Shown here piece by piece: positions 42,816 to 53,817 of a stretch of 64,000 nucleotides of DNA (position 1 is the first letter of the stretch; every line of letters begins with the position of its first letter). Origin of the DNA: Eubacterium sp. GTDB lineage: Bacteria > Bacillota > Clostridia > Peptostreptococcales > Anaerovoracaceae. The position numbers and the translations under genes are program-made. The notes under the pieces are model-generated. The model did no database searches. It was not told the origin of the DNA and worked only from the letters and a program-made list of their open reading frames with translations. The stretch lies in contig JAETRU010000003.1 of NCBI GenBank assembly GCA_021769965.1, forward strand, positions 1-64,000, written 5' to 3'.

Positions 42816-43358
42816 GTGTATGTGTTAAAGTTATTTGTTGGTGTTGTTTTATTGTGTATGAACATAGGAGGCCTTGCGCAGTTTATCCTGCCTCTGATTG
42901 GTGCGGCAATCATCGCGGTCCAGATCGCGAAACTCAGAAACAACGAGTGTCTCTTTCCCGCTGGACTGATCCTGACAGTTCTTACAGCAGTCTGTTCAGG
43001 AGCAGGCGCCATCCTATATCTGATGCCCGCATATGGTGAAGCTATGGACAGCCTGATGTTTTACGGCAGAATTTTTCTGACCTGCCTGGTATTTTTCTCG
43101 CTGTTCATCGGATGCAGAGCGTATACAGGACAAAAGTTTCACAGCTTTATCCTGCTGTCTCTCATGCACCTGGGTGTCGCCGCTGTCACTATTTTGAATC
43201 CAATATTCCATTTCGGCTATGATACCTTTACAAAAGGGATGGCCGGCATGGTATACATGTTCATCCTGATGTACGTATTCGTGGACATGCAGGAACTGGA
43301 ACTGGATCTGGATGAGAGTGAAACGGTATCACGGCCTGCGCTGGCAAAAGAAAGCTGA
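42816..43358 (+). CDS. Small integral membrane protein of unknown function
   Basis: 180 residues from a GTG at 42816, 9 bases after AGGAGG. About six hydrophobic helices (for example LFVGVVLLCMNIGG and LILTVLTAVCSGAGAILYLM) and an acidic tail (MQELELDLDESE). No family recognised. An ATG two bases before the GTG opens only a four-codon frame that overlaps this start. Monocistronic. Confidence 0.65.
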   Translation: MYVLKLFVGVVLLCMNIGGLAQFILPLIGAAIIAVQIAKLRNNECLFPAGLILTVLTAVCSGAGAILYLMPAYGEAMDSLMFYGRIFLTCLVFFSLFIGCRAYTGQKFHSFILLSLMHLGVAAVTILNPIFHFGYDTFTKGMAGMVYMFILMYVFVDMQELELDLDESETVSRPALAKES

Positions 43359-43410
43359 AATTTTTGGAAAGTCGAGGGACTTTCAAGCAAGTGTGAAGTG
43401 TAACATGTGG

Positions 43411-43443
43411 AAAAAGCTCCGGTCATTTAAACCGGAGCTTTTT
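43411..43443. terminator. Bidirectional terminator between converging genes
   Basis: AAAAAGCTCCGGT and ACCGGAGCTTTTT form a long stem with A-run and T-run on either side, between the membrane-protein gene and the PepSY gene. Confidence 0.85.
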
Positions 43444-43498
43444 CGTATGATTATCATACGCGCCTTTCATATATTTTACCTGCGTTTCCTGACCTGAT

Positions 43499-44650
43499 TC
43501 AGTCGTCCCAGTCATCGTCCCAGTCGTCATCATCATCGTCATCGTCGTCGTCAAAATCCTCGATACGATCCTTATCCCAGTCTATGATAACACCGGAATT
43601 CGCGTCGATTTCAAATTCATACTCATAATCGCCTAATACAGCTTCACCCTCGTAGATATAACGCCCATCATCCTTTTCCAGCTTCAGCTTGTTGATCGTT
43701 GCTCCCGGGATTTTGGCAAGCACGATGGATCTAGCTTTTTCAGAAGAAATGTGGCTGCTGCTGGAAGTACTGCCGGAGGTTCCGGAACTTCCCGTGCCGG
43801 ATCCTGAATTTCCGGAAGTGCCGGAGCTGCTGTTATTGCCGGAGCTGTCCGGTTTCGCTGCTTCCTCATCATCCCGGTCATCATCATAATCAAAATAGCT
43901 TTCATGCTCATTTTCCAGCGTCACTTTTCCTGATTCAGCGTCTACGATATAGTCGTATTCTACGTTATCTTTGATCAGTTCTACTTCATAGACATATTTG
44001 CCGTTCTCTTTTTCCAGATCGATGTCCTTAACGAATCCTCCACCGGCTTCTTTGATCACCAGCGTTTCAACTTCTTCATAAGAAAGGAACTTTCCATTTT
44101 CACTGGAATTATCATCATTGCTGTCACCAGTCGGGATCGTTATGGCAGTACCGTATTTCACTGTACTTTCCAGGATCACGCCTGATTCCGGATGGACTTC
44201 CGCATCGCCGTAAAAATCATTGGATTTAAAATCTACGCTGTACTCGTAGAGACCGTTATCCTTCTTTAAATTGACGGATACGCTGGTCACACCTTCGAAT
44301 TTCTTTTTTATGATCTCCTTGACCTGGCTTTCCGTCAGCTTTACATTCTTGCTTCCCATATCGTTGTCCATCTGGGATTCAACTTTCTTTACCTTTTTTG
44401 TATCCTTATGGACCTCGACCTCAAAACCTTCTCCAGCGGCGTCATCATGAAACATGACTTCATACTTGTTTTCTTCCTCTTCACTGGTCACGAACTTTGC
44501 CGTAGACGGTACATACTTTCCGGCAATGTCTTTTGCCTCATCCAGCGTCAGCGCCTGAGAAAAAGAAGTGGAAAGAATCACTGCGGCGGCAATTATGACC
44601 ACAGCCGCTGCGGCAATAAGACCGTTTTTCTTTGTTAATAATCTATTCAT
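43499..44650 (-). CDS. PepSY domain-containing protein with acidic tail
   Basis: 383 residues. One N-terminal membrane segment or uncleaved signal (about 11-33). Four PepSY-like repeats: about 35-95, 100-160, 195-245 and 290-355, each ending in a pattern such as YEYEFEIDANSGVII. A Ser/Gly/Thr-rich linker (about 262-290) separates the last. The C-terminus is almost pure Asp with a few Trp. PepSY domains often inhibit proteases; Asp tails can bind cations. Divergent from the two-component system, which may control it. Confidence 0.85.
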   Translation of the reverse strand: MNRLLTKKNGLIAAAAVVIIAAAVILSTSFSQALTLDEAKDIAGKYVPSTAKFVTSEEEENKYEVMFHDDAAGEGFEVEVHKDTKKVKKVESQMDNDMGSKNVKLTESQVKEIIKKKFEGVTSVSVNLKKDNGLYEYSVDFKSNDFYGDAEVHPESGVILESTVKYGTAITIPTGDSNDDNSSENGKFLSYEEVETLVIKEAGGGFVKDIDLEKENGKYVYEVELIKDNVEYDYIVDAESGKVTLENEHESYFDYDDDRDDEEAAKPDSSGNNSSSGTSGNSGSGTGSSGTSGSTSSSSHISSEKARSIVLAKIPGATINKLKLEKDDGRYIYEGEAVLGDYEYEFEIDANSGVIIDWDKDRIEDFDDDDDDDDDDWDDDWDD

Positions 44651-44708
44651 TGCTTATCCTCCTTGCATTTAGTATCTCTTTTTTATAGCTAAATACTAAA
44701 TGCAAAAA

Positions 44709-44759
44709 ATGAAAATAAAATGAAAAACTCATTGAAATTTCATTTTTTTGAGCTATCAT
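44709..44759 (+). promoter_or_regulatory. Two-component operon promoter with 11-bp direct repeats
   Basis: TTGAAA (44732-44737), 16-bp spacer, TATCAT (44754-44759). Repeats ATGAAAATAAA, ATGAAAAACTC and ATTGAAATTTC start at 44709, 44720 and 44731, an 11-bp period like PhoB/OmpR boxes, and overlap the -35. Suggests binding by the response regulator and control of both divergent transcripts. Confidence 0.6.
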
Positions 44760-44802
44760 TAAATTAACCGGAAAACAAAACTATAAAAAGGGGAAAAATA
44801 CT

Positions 44803-45483
44803 ATGAAATTACTCATTGTAGAAGATAAAAAAAGTATCTGTCAGACCATAGCGAAGCATTTTAAAGATGAGGGCTACACGGTCGACGCCTGTTATGACGG
44901 CAGCGACGCTCTTGCCTATATAGAGGGAACAGAATATGACGCCGTCATTTTGGATATCATGCTGCCCGGCGTAGACGGCATAACCGTGCTGAAAACCATG
45001 CGCAGTAAAAAGATCAAAACGCCTGTGCTGCTGCTGACCGCTAAAAATTCCATAGAGGACAAGGTGAAAGGCCTAGACAGCGGCGCCGACGACTATCTTA
45101 CAAAGCCTTTCAGTCTGGAGGAGCTTTCTGCCCGCATCCGCGTCATGATCCGGCGCGGCGGCGTAGAGCGTATCGACCACATTCTGACTGCCGGCCCTCT
45201 GTCTCTGGATACAGAGAAGAAGACCGCCTTCCGGGACGGCAGAGCTATCACTCTGACCGCCAAGGAATATTCCATTTTAGAGTATCTCCTGCACAATAAG
45301 GGCATCGTTCTTTCCAGAGATAAGATCATGCATCATATCTGGAATTATGATTACGAGGGGAGCAGCAATATCATCGACGTCTATATCCGTACTCTGAGAA
45401 AGAAAGTCGACGCCGACTGTGAGAAAAAGCTTATACAGACGGTCCGCGGCATCGGCTATGTGATCAAAGATGAGGAAGAATAA
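44803..45483 (+). CDS. OmpR/PhoB-type response regulator
   Basis: 226 residues. Receiver domain about 1-115 with phospho-acceptor Asp in VILDIMLPGVDG (near 51), the Thr in LLTAKNS and the Lys in TKPFSLEEL. Winged helix about 128-223 ending KLIQTVRGIGYVIK. Cotranscribed with the histidine kinase, 2 bases apart; the PepSY gene opposite is a probable target. Confidence 0.95.
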   Translation: MKLLIVEDKKSICQTIAKHFKDEGYTVDACYDGSDALAYIEGTEYDAVILDIMLPGVDGITVLKTMRSKKIKTPVLLLTAKNSIEDKVKGLDSGADDYLTKPFSLEELSARIRVMIRRGGVERIDHILTAGPLSLDTEKKTAFRDGRAITLTAKEYSILEYLLHNKGIVLSRDKIMHHIWNYDYEGSSNIIDVYIRTLRKKVDADCEKKLIQTVRGIGYVIKDEEE

Positions 45484-45485
45484 CC

Positions 45486-46895
45486 ATGTTTAAAATGAAA
45501 AACGCTTCTATAAAAAAAAGAGTGACCCTCTATTATTCTGCCGTACTGATCTCGATCACTGCAGCGCTTTTTATCGTATTCAGCTTCACTTCTCTGCGTG
45601 AAATGAATGTCATATCCAAAGACACCGTCATGAAAGCCGTACAGAATTCTTTTGACGATATTCAGGCCGGAGAAGACTTTATTGAAATAGATAACGACTT
45701 TGATTCCTATCGGAAGGGAGTCACGCTTCTGATCTACAGCGAGTCGGGAAAACTGATCAAAGGCCGTCTCCCAAAGGACTTTCCAACCTTTCTCCCGTTA
45801 GAATCCGGAAAATTTGACGAGGTGAAAGGCAATGATGATACGTGGCTGACCTACGACCTCTATAATACCTATGAAAACGGACAGAGTATCTGGGTCAGAG
45901 GCGTTTATCCCATAGACAATGCCGTACAGATGCTGGACTCCATTTTCCTGATCATGCTCATAGCTCTGCCTGCTATCCTGATACTGTCCATTCTGGCAGG
46001 GCGGCGTATTACCAGGAAGGCCTTTGTTCCCATATCAGATATCACGGAAGCGGCTAATTCCATCAGTAACGGTCACGATCTGACCAAACGGCTCCCTCAG
46101 GGTGAAAGCAGAGACGAGCTCTATGATCTGACTGAAACGCTGAATCAGATGATAAGTCGGCTGGAAGAAGCCTTTCAGGCAGAAAAGGATTTTTCCTCTG
46201 ATGTTTCCCACGAGCTGAAAACACCTGTGTCTGTCATTATGGCAGAATGCGAATATACGCTGCAGAAAGAAAGAGTTCCCGAAGAATATCAGGATTCTCT
46301 GAGGACCATACACAGTCAGTGCCGCAGGACCATGTCGCTGATACAGCAGCTGCTGCAGCTGACCAGGACCATCGACAAGGAAAAGACCATAGAAAAGGAG
46401 AACTTCAGTCTTTCTATGCTCTGTGAAAGTATTTCAGAAGAACTCTCTCTGCTGGCAGAAGAAAAACATATACAGTTTCAAACGGAAATTCAGTCAGACA
46501 TAGATATCTGCGGCGATGAAACACTGATCATGCGTATGATCCTGAATCTCGCTACCAACGCTATCAAGTACAGCAAAGAGGAAACAGCAGTGGAAAGATG
46601 GGTCCGCCTGCAGCTTTTGACAAACAATGAAAAAGCCGTCATCACAGTGGAGGATAACGGCATAGGCATCAAAGCGGAAGATATGGAAAATATTTTCCAC
46701 AGATTTTATAAGGTGGACAAGGCCAGAAGCGAAGAAGCCGACAGCTTCGGTCTCGGACTTTCCATGGTCAAATGGATCGCGGAAGCCCACGGCGGCACTG
46801 TAAGTGCCGAAAGCACTTTTGGTATCGGCAGCCGGTTCAGTGTCATTCTGCCGCTTCTGCCTATTGCCGGTGAAACTCCTCTCGAAACTGACTGA
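45486..46895 (+). CDS. Sensor histidine kinase
   Basis: 469 residues. Two membrane helices (about 17-37 and 155-175) flank an outer sensor domain; HAMP at about 177-230; H box FSSDVSHELKTPVSVIMAE (near 240-258); N box LNLATNAIKYSKE; G1 VEDNGIGI; G2 SFGLGLSMVKW. Autophosphorylates and passes phosphate to the regulator encoded just before. Its last 35 bases overlap the end of the converging sigma-factor gene. Confidence 0.95.
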   Translation: MFKMKNASIKKRVTLYYSAVLISITAALFIVFSFTSLREMNVISKDTVMKAVQNSFDDIQAGEDFIEIDNDFDSYRKGVTLLIYSESGKLIKGRLPKDFPTFLPLESGKFDEVKGNDDTWLTYDLYNTYENGQSIWVRGVYPIDNAVQMLDSIFLIMLIALPAILILSILAGRRITRKAFVPISDITEAANSISNGHDLTKRLPQGESRDELYDLTETLNQMISRLEEAFQAEKDFSSDVSHELKTPVSVIMAECEYTLQKERVPEEYQDSLRTIHSQCRRTMSLIQQLLQLTRTIDKEKTIEKENFSLSMLCESISEELSLLAEEKHIQFQTEIQSDIDICGDETLIMRMILNLATNAIKYSKEETAVERWVRLQLLTNNEKAVITVEDNGIGIKAEDMENIFHRFYKVDKARSEEADSFGLGLSMVKWIAEAHGGTVSAESTFGIGSRFSVILPLLPIAGETPLETD

Positions 46896-47598
46896 TGATA
46901 TTCCGTTCCGCGCGGGAAATGGTCATCTGAGATACGCCTAAAGTCCGGGCTATTTCCGCCTGAGAACGGTTGTAGATAAATCTTTCCTTGAAAATGTACC
47001 GGTACTGGTCGCTGAACCTGTTCATGACCTTCTGGATGATCTCAGAGTTTTCGACTCGTTCATAGCCCTTTTCATCAAATCCGGTATATTTTTCAAGAAA
47101 AGAATTTTCTCCGTCTTCGCCCATTTCATCAAAGGTCTTATCCAGAGAATAAGTACCGTAAGCCTGCGAGCTTTCCATTGCCTCTACGATCTGTTCCTGC
47201 GTAAATCCTGTTACAGCGGCGATCTCTTCCACAGTGGGTTTTCTGTGATGCTCCGCGTAGAGAAAATCTTTGGTTTCCTGAACCTTCGCAGCGATCTCCT
47301 TCAGGCGCCGCGGCACCTTCAGGCTCCACTGCTTATCCCGAAAATATTTTTTGATCTCTCCCAGGATAGTAGGCGTGGCAAAGGAACTGAATTCGAACCC
47401 CTTGTCCGGATCAAACCTTTCCACAGCGGAAACAAGAGCCAGAGCGCCTACCTGATAAAGATCATCATAATCCACGCCTTTTCCCAGATATTTGCGAATG
47501 AGAATATCCACCATGTAAAGATATTTCTCAACGATCTGATTCCGCAGTTCTATACTGGGATTTTTCTTATATTCGACAAACAAATCCTGTTCTATCAT
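46861..47598 (-). CDS. SigB/SigF/SigG family RNA polymerase sigma factor
   Basis: 245 residues with sigma-70 regions 2 (about 35-105: YDDLYQVGALALVSAVERFDP and SFATPTILGEIKKYFRD), 3 (about 115-165) and 4 (about 190-240: RSQAEIARTLGVSQMTISRAE). This is the stress/sporulation sigma-B/F/G group. The gene overlaps the RsbW-like kinase gene by 4 bases, but no anti-anti-sigma gene (RsbV/SpoIIAA) is present, so I leave the symbol open. Tail-to-tail overlap of 35 bases with the histidine kinase. Confidence 0.9.
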   Translation of the reverse strand: MIEQDLFVEYKKNPSIELRNQIVEKYLYMVDILIRKYLGKGVDYDDLYQVGALALVSAVERFDPDKGFEFSSFATPTILGEIKKYFRDKQWSLKVPRRLKEIAAKVQETKDFLYAEHHRKPTVEEIAAVTGFTQEQIVEAMESSQAYGTYSLDKTFDEMGEDGENSFLEKYTGFDEKGYERVENSEIIQKVMNRFSDQYRYIFKERFIYNRSQAEIARTLGVSQMTISRAERNIISQFREEFHRQ

Positions 47599-47993
47599 AA
47601 ACTTTTCACCATTTTTATAGACTTATGTCCGTCTTCTTCTTTCCCAAATATTACTTCATTCATCAGCGACTGTATAACGAAGATTCCCAGATCACCTTCT
47701 TTAGGGCAATTCTGGCACGGTTTTGCCAGTTTTTCCAGTGTATGCTGATCGCAGCCATCCTTTACGATGATCTCAATGCGGCCTTTTTCTACATTGCATT
47801 TCAATTCATATTTATCAGAAAAACCGTCAAATCCATGGCAGGATACGTTCTTGCACGCTTCTGATACTGCTGTCTTGATATCCTCGCAGGCGTCCAGATC
47901 AAATCCTGCTGTGGTTGCTATGGAGCCGATAGCGAGCCTTACCATAGTCAGATATTCCGGTTTTCCCGGTATGATAAATTGTAATTGATCCAT
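47595..47993 (-). CDS. Anti-sigma regulatory kinase, RsbW/SpoIIAB type
   Basis: 132 residues from the ATG at 47993 (GAGGGAG 8 bases upstream). GHKL ATPase fold: N box in KTAVSEACKNVSCHGF, G1 VKDGCD, G2 GDLGIFVIQSLMNEV. It would bind and inhibit the sigma factor encoded next, and normally phosphorylate an anti-anti-sigma protein, which is not encoded here. The start lies about 25 bases after the gyrA terminator hairpin. Confidence 0.87.
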   Translation of the reverse strand: MDQLQFIIPGKPEYLTMVRLAIGSIATTAGFDLDACEDIKTAVSEACKNVSCHGFDGFSDKYELKCNVEKGRIEIIVKDGCDQHTLEKLAKPCQNCPKEGDLGIFVIQSLMNEVIFGKEEDGHKSIKMVKSL

Positions 47994-48017
47994 ATATGTC
48001 ACTCCCTCATAAAAAAA

Positions 48018-48046
48018 ACCTGTACGAAACATTCCGTACAGGTTTA
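48018..48046 (-). terminator. gyrA terminator
   Basis: AAACCTGTACG and CGTACAGGTTT, 8-base loop, followed on the minus strand by eight T, 24 bases after the gyrA stop. Confidence 0.85.
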
Positions 48047-48074
48047 GTATATAACAAGTGAGGAATTTTTTAAA
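48046..48074 (-). promoter_or_regulatory. Candidate promoter of the anti-sigma/sigma operon inside the gyrA 3' region
   Basis: TTTAAA (48074-48069), 17-bp spacer, TATACT (48051-48046) on the minus strand. Transcription would begin near 48039, within the terminator hairpin, so the RNA would lack one arm and escape termination. Confidence 0.5.
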
Positions 48075-50574
48075 GAGTTAACTGCTCGTTATTTTCTTCT
48101 TTTTTAGCCGCCTTTTTATTTTTATCTGCCGCCTCTTCCTCTTCGTCTTCTTTGATCACCTTTGCCATGGCAACGATCTTGGTATTATCTTCAACCTTCA
48201 TGATCTTGACGCCCTGTGTAGCTCTGCCAAGCTTGGATACTTCGCTTGCTCTGATTCTGATGATAATGCCCTCTGAATTGATCATCAGGACCTCATCCTC
48301 CTCGTCTACGACCATGGCGCCGATCAGGGCTCCTGTCTTCTTAAACTTGCCTTTATCATAAGTCAGAAGACCTTTGCCGCCTCTAACCTGAATTTTGTAT
48401 TCCTTCACAGGCGTTCTCTTGCCGTAACCGTTTTCTGTTACGACCAGCAGCTCCTGACCCGGTTCAACAAGTTCCATCGCCACAACCTCATCGTCTTTTT
48501 CCAAATTGATGGCCCGGACTCCGCCTGCGATCCTTCCCATGCTTCTTACATCTTCTTCTTTGAAGCAGATGCACTTGCCGTGTTTGGTCACAATAATGAC
48601 GTTATTTGATCCGGTCGTCTGCTTGATACCGATCAGCTGGTCGTCATCCTTCAGATTGATGGCGATAAGTCCTGTCTTTCTCTGAGTATCAAACTGCGAA
48701 AGCGGCGTCTTCTTGATGGTACCGTACTTGGTCACAGCGATAAGATACTTGTCATCCGCGAATTCATGAACCGGAATGACCGCTGTGATGCGCTCTCTCT
48801 GCATCAAACTCAGGAAGTTGACAGCAGGCGTTCCTCTGGCGGTCCTGGTCGCTTCCGGAATCTCATAAGCTTTGATCTTATGCGCTTTTCCTGTATTGGT
48901 AAAGAACATCAGATAGTCATGTGTCGACGTCATGATCAGGTCCTTGACAAAGTCATTTTCTCTGGTGGTGATTCCTGTAATGCCTTTTCCGCCTCGTCTC
49001 TGCGCCTTATAAGTGTCCGCAGGCACTCTCTTGATGTAACCCAGATGTGTCAGCGTTACGGCAACCTTTTCTTCTTCCACCAGATCCTCGTCGTCAAATT
49101 CATCTACGTCGGCGACCATCTTGGTCCTTCTCTTATCTCCGTATTTTGCCTTGATCTCCAGCAGTTCGTCTTTGATGACGCCCATCAGAAGTTTTTCGTC
49201 TGAGAGCAGGGAATTGTAGTAAGCGATCTTTTCCATCAGCTCCGCATATTCCTTTTCGATCTTCTCTCTTTCCAATCCCTGCAGTCTGGCCAGTCTCATA
49301 TCTAAGATAGCCTGTGCCTGAATCTCGGAAAGACCAAATCTCTCCATCAGTTTTTCTTTGGCGTCGTTATAGGAGCTTCTGATGATCTTGATGATCTCAT
49401 CGATATTATCCAGCGCGATACGCAGACCTTCTAAGATATGCGCTCTGGCTTCTGCCTTTTTCAGATCGAACTGGGTTCTTCTGGTCAATACTTCCTTCTG
49501 GAATTTCAGATATTCATCCAGAATCTCATAGAGACTAAGAACCTTCGGCTTTTTATCTACCAAGGCTATCATGATCATGCTGTAGCTGTCCTGCAGCTGC
49601 GTATGCTTGTATAATCTGTTCAGAGTGATCTGCGGATTCGCGTCTCTCTTCAGCTCAATGACAATACGCATTCCGTTTCTGTTAGATTCATCTCTGATCT
49701 CAGAAATACCTTCTATCTTCTTTTCCTTGACCAGTTCCGCCATCTTTTCTATAAGTCTGGCTTTGTTGACCTGGAACGGGATCTCTGTAACGATGATCTG
49801 AGATCTTCCTCTGGTCGTCTCTTCGATCTCACAGCAGGCTCTGACCTTTACCTTGCCGATACCGGTTCTGTAAGCCTCTCTGACCCCGGCCTTTCCCAGG
49901 ATCTGCGCGCCGGTAGGAAAATCAGGACCTTTGACGATTTTGATCAGGTCGTCTACTGTGGCGTTTTCATCGTCGATGAGCTTTACCGTTGCGTCGATGA
50001 CTTCACCCAGATTGTGAGGAGGAATAGATGTGGCCATACCGACGGCAATACCGTTGGAACCGTTGACCAGCAGGTTCGGGTAACGGCTCGGCAGAACGAC
50101 CGGCTCCTTTTCTTCTCCGTCAAAGTTAGGAATAAAGTCTACAGTGTCTTTTTCGATGTCCCGGATCATTTGCAGAGAGAAAGGGGACATTCTGGCTTCT
50201 GTATAACGCATGGCCGCAGCGCCGTCGCCGTCCACAGAACCGAAGTTTCCGTGGCCGTCTACCAGCAGATATCTGGTAGAGAAGGGCTGCGCTAATCTTA
50301 CCATAGCATCGTAGATAGAACTGTCTCCGTGAGGATGGTATTTACCCATAACTTCACCTACGATACGGGCAGATTTTTTATGTGGTTTATCCGGCGTTAC
50401 ACCCAGCTGATGCATGCCGTATAAAATTCTTCTGTGTACCGGTTTCATGCCGTCTCTGACATCAGGAAGGGCACGGCCTACGATGACGCTCATGGAGTAG
50501 TCAATGTAGGACTTTTTCATTTCTTTAGATATCTCATGCTGTTCTAATCTGGTATCCTCTAATAATGTACTCAA
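48070..50574 (-). CDS. gyrA: DNA gyrase subunit A
   Basis: 834 residues. Breakage-reunion domain with catalytic Tyr in [10 protein letters not shown] (near 122), coiled coil, and C-terminal wrapping domain with the GyrA box QRRGGKGI (near 535) that marks gyrase rather than topoisomerase IV. C-terminal Glu/Lys-rich tail. Follows gyrB by 17 bases. Confidence 0.98.
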   Translation of the reverse strand: MSTLLEDTRLEQHEISKEMKKSYIDYSMSVIVGRALPDVRDGMKPVHRRILYGMHQLGVTPDKPHKKSARIVGEVMGKYHPHGDSSIYDAMVRLAQPFSTRYLLVDGHGNFGSVDGDGAAAMRYTEARMSPFSLQMIRDIEKDTVDFIPNFDGEEKEPVVLPSRYPNLLVNGSNGIAVGMATSIPPHNLGEVIDATVKLIDDENATVDDLIKIVKGPDFPTGAQILGKAGVREAYRTGIGKVKVRACCEIEETTRGRSQIIVTEIPFQVNKARLIEKMAELVKEKKIEGISEIRDESNRNGMRIVIELKRDANPQITLNRLYKHTQLQDSYSMIMIALVDKKPKVLSLYEILDEYLKFQKEVLTRRTQFDLKKAEARAHILEGLRIALDNIDEIIKIIRSSYNDAKEKLMERFGLSEIQAQAILDMRLARLQGLEREKIEKEYAELMEKIAYYNSLLSDEKLLMGVIKDELLEIKAKYGDKRRTKMVADVDEFDDEDLVEEEKVAVTLTHLGYIKRVPADTYKAQRRGGKGITGITTRENDFVKDLIMTSTHDYLMFFTNTGKAHKIKAYEIPEATRTARGTPAVNFLSLMQRERITAVIPVHEFADDKYLIAVTKYGTIKKTPLSQFDTQRKTGLIAINLKDDDQLIGIKQTTGSNNVIIVTKHGKCICFKEEDVRSMGRIAGGVRAINLEKDDEVVAMELVEPGQELLVVTENGYGKRTPVKEYKIQVRGGKGLLTYDKGKFKKTGALIGAMVVDEEDEVLMINSEGIIIRIRASEVSKLGRATQGVKIMKVEDNTKIVAMAKVIKEDEEEEAADKNKKAAKKEENNEQLTL

Positions 50575-50591
50575 AGCTTTGCCCTCCTTTC

Positions 50592-52547
<1,956 letters not shown>

Positions 52548-52569
52548 TTACCTTTTTACATACCGTATT

Positions 52570-52598
52570 ATTATACACCAAAAATGGACTTTTGGCAA
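52570..52598 (-). promoter_or_regulatory. gyrB promoter
   Basis: TTGCCA (52598-52593), 17-bp spacer, TATAAT (52575-52570) on the minus strand, 47 bases before the gyrB ATG. It gives gyrBA its own start after the recF terminator. Confidence 0.8.
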
Positions 52599-52668
52599 CA
52601 AAATACCCTTATTTTAAGTTTTTTCTCTATTCTTCTCAAAAAATCCTTAAAATCGAATATTAGACACG

Positions 52669-52718
52669 AAAAAACCTATCAGAAATTGTCGATATATACC
52701 CACAGATTCTGACAGGTT
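52669..52718 (-). terminator. recF terminator
   Basis: AACCTGTCAGAA and TTCTGATAGGTT form a 12-bp stem with one wobble; six T follow on the minus strand. It begins immediately at the recF stop. Confidence 0.75.
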
Positions 52719-53816
52719 TTATTTTTCTATTATCTTACCGTGTTCTACATATATCTTCCTGGCTTCCGGAAAAGAATGAAGCAGTTTTTCATCGATATCT
52801 GTAGTGGTGATAAACAACTGATTGTTCTTTAATGTTTTGATCAGATATTCCTGCCGCTGCAGATCCAGTTCACTCATCACGTCATCCAGCAGCAGAATAG
52901 CGTCTTCCTCTGTCTCCTCTTTGATCAGATTCAGCTCTGCCAGTTTCAGTGAAAGGGCACAGGTACGCTGTTGTCCCTGCGATCCAAAGCTGCGCATATC
53001 GACGCCTCCCACATAAAAGGAAATATCATCCTTGTGCGGTCCCCGCGTCGTGGTCCGCTGCCTGCAGTCGCTTGCAAATGCCCGCTTTATCTCGTCGTAG
53101 AAAAAGCCTTCCATATCTTCCGGCTCCTCAGTCAAAGAAATATTCGGTTTGTATTCTAAAAACAGACTTTCCTTTCCTGCTGTGATGCTGCTGTGTATCG
53201 CGCCGGAAAAGACACTGATCTTCTTAATGAAGCGGTCTCTCAGCTGCATGATCCTGGCGCCGTATTTTGCCAGCTGCAGATCCCACAGATCCAGCACGCC
53301 GGGATCGATCTTTTCTTCCTTCAGATAAGCATTCCTCTGCAGCAGGGTCTTTTTGTAATTGGACAGACTGTCGTAATACAGAGGCTGTATCTGACACAGC
53401 TCCCTGTCTATGAACCGCCTGCGTTTTTCCGGTTCGTCCTTTACTATCTTCAGATCTTCCGGTGAAAATATGACGATCAGAATGTTTTCAAGAAGCTGAG
53501 ATGTCTTCTTGATGTTAACGCCGTCTTTCTTTATAGATTTCTTAGAATCTCTTTTGATAGTGATCTCTACTGATGTTTCCGCTATGTCCTTTTCTGCTTC
53601 GGCATAGATTTTTGCCGCCTGACAGTCAAAACGTACCAACTCGCTGTCTCTGCTGGTCCGAAAGGACCTTCCCATAGAGGTAATATAGATAGCCTCAAGC
53701 AGGTTTGTCTTTCCCTGAGCGTTGTTGCCGAGTATCAGATTTACATTCTGGTGAAAATCCTCCCTGAGGCTCTCATAATTTCTGAAATCAGTCAGTTCGA
53801 TTCGTTTGATATACAT
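52719..53816 (-). CDS. recF: DNA replication/repair protein RecF
   Basis: 365 residues, SMC-like ATPase that loads RecA at gaps. Walker A in LILGNNAQGKTNLLEAIYIT (near 30-40), signature MRSFGSQGQQRTCALSLKLAEL and Walker B LLLDDVMSELD (near 310). Directly after dnaN (1-base gap), without the S4-domain gene yaaA that often stands between them in Bacilli. Confidence 0.97.
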   Translation of the reverse strand: MYIKRIELTDFRNYESLREDFHQNVNLILGNNAQGKTNLLEAIYITSMGRSFRTSRDSELVRFDCQAAKIYAEAEKDIAETSVEITIKRDSKKSIKKDGVNIKKTSQLLENILIVIFSPEDLKIVKDEPEKRRRFIDRELCQIQPLYYDSLSNYKKTLLQRNAYLKEEKIDPGVLDLWDLQLAKYGARIMQLRDRFIKKISVFSGAIHSSITAGKESLFLEYKPNISLTEEPEDMEGFFYDEIKRAFASDCRQRTTTRGPHKDDISFYVGGVDMRSFGSQGQQRTCALSLKLAELNLIKEETEEDAILLLDDVMSELDLQRQEYLIKTLKNNQLFITTTDIDEKLLHSFPEARKIYVEHGKIIEK

Positions 53817-53817
53817 A

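Noticed and set aside
43499-44650. Low-complexity Asp tail as sign of a frameshift
   Set aside because: The tail is in frame with an acidic PepSY protein and ends at a normal stop before a strong terminator.
47388-47402. tRNA-like T-loop sequence GGTTCGAATTC on the minus strand
   Set aside because: It encodes the conserved KGFEFSS of the sigma factor; no acceptor or anticodon arms around it. No tRNA was found in the window.
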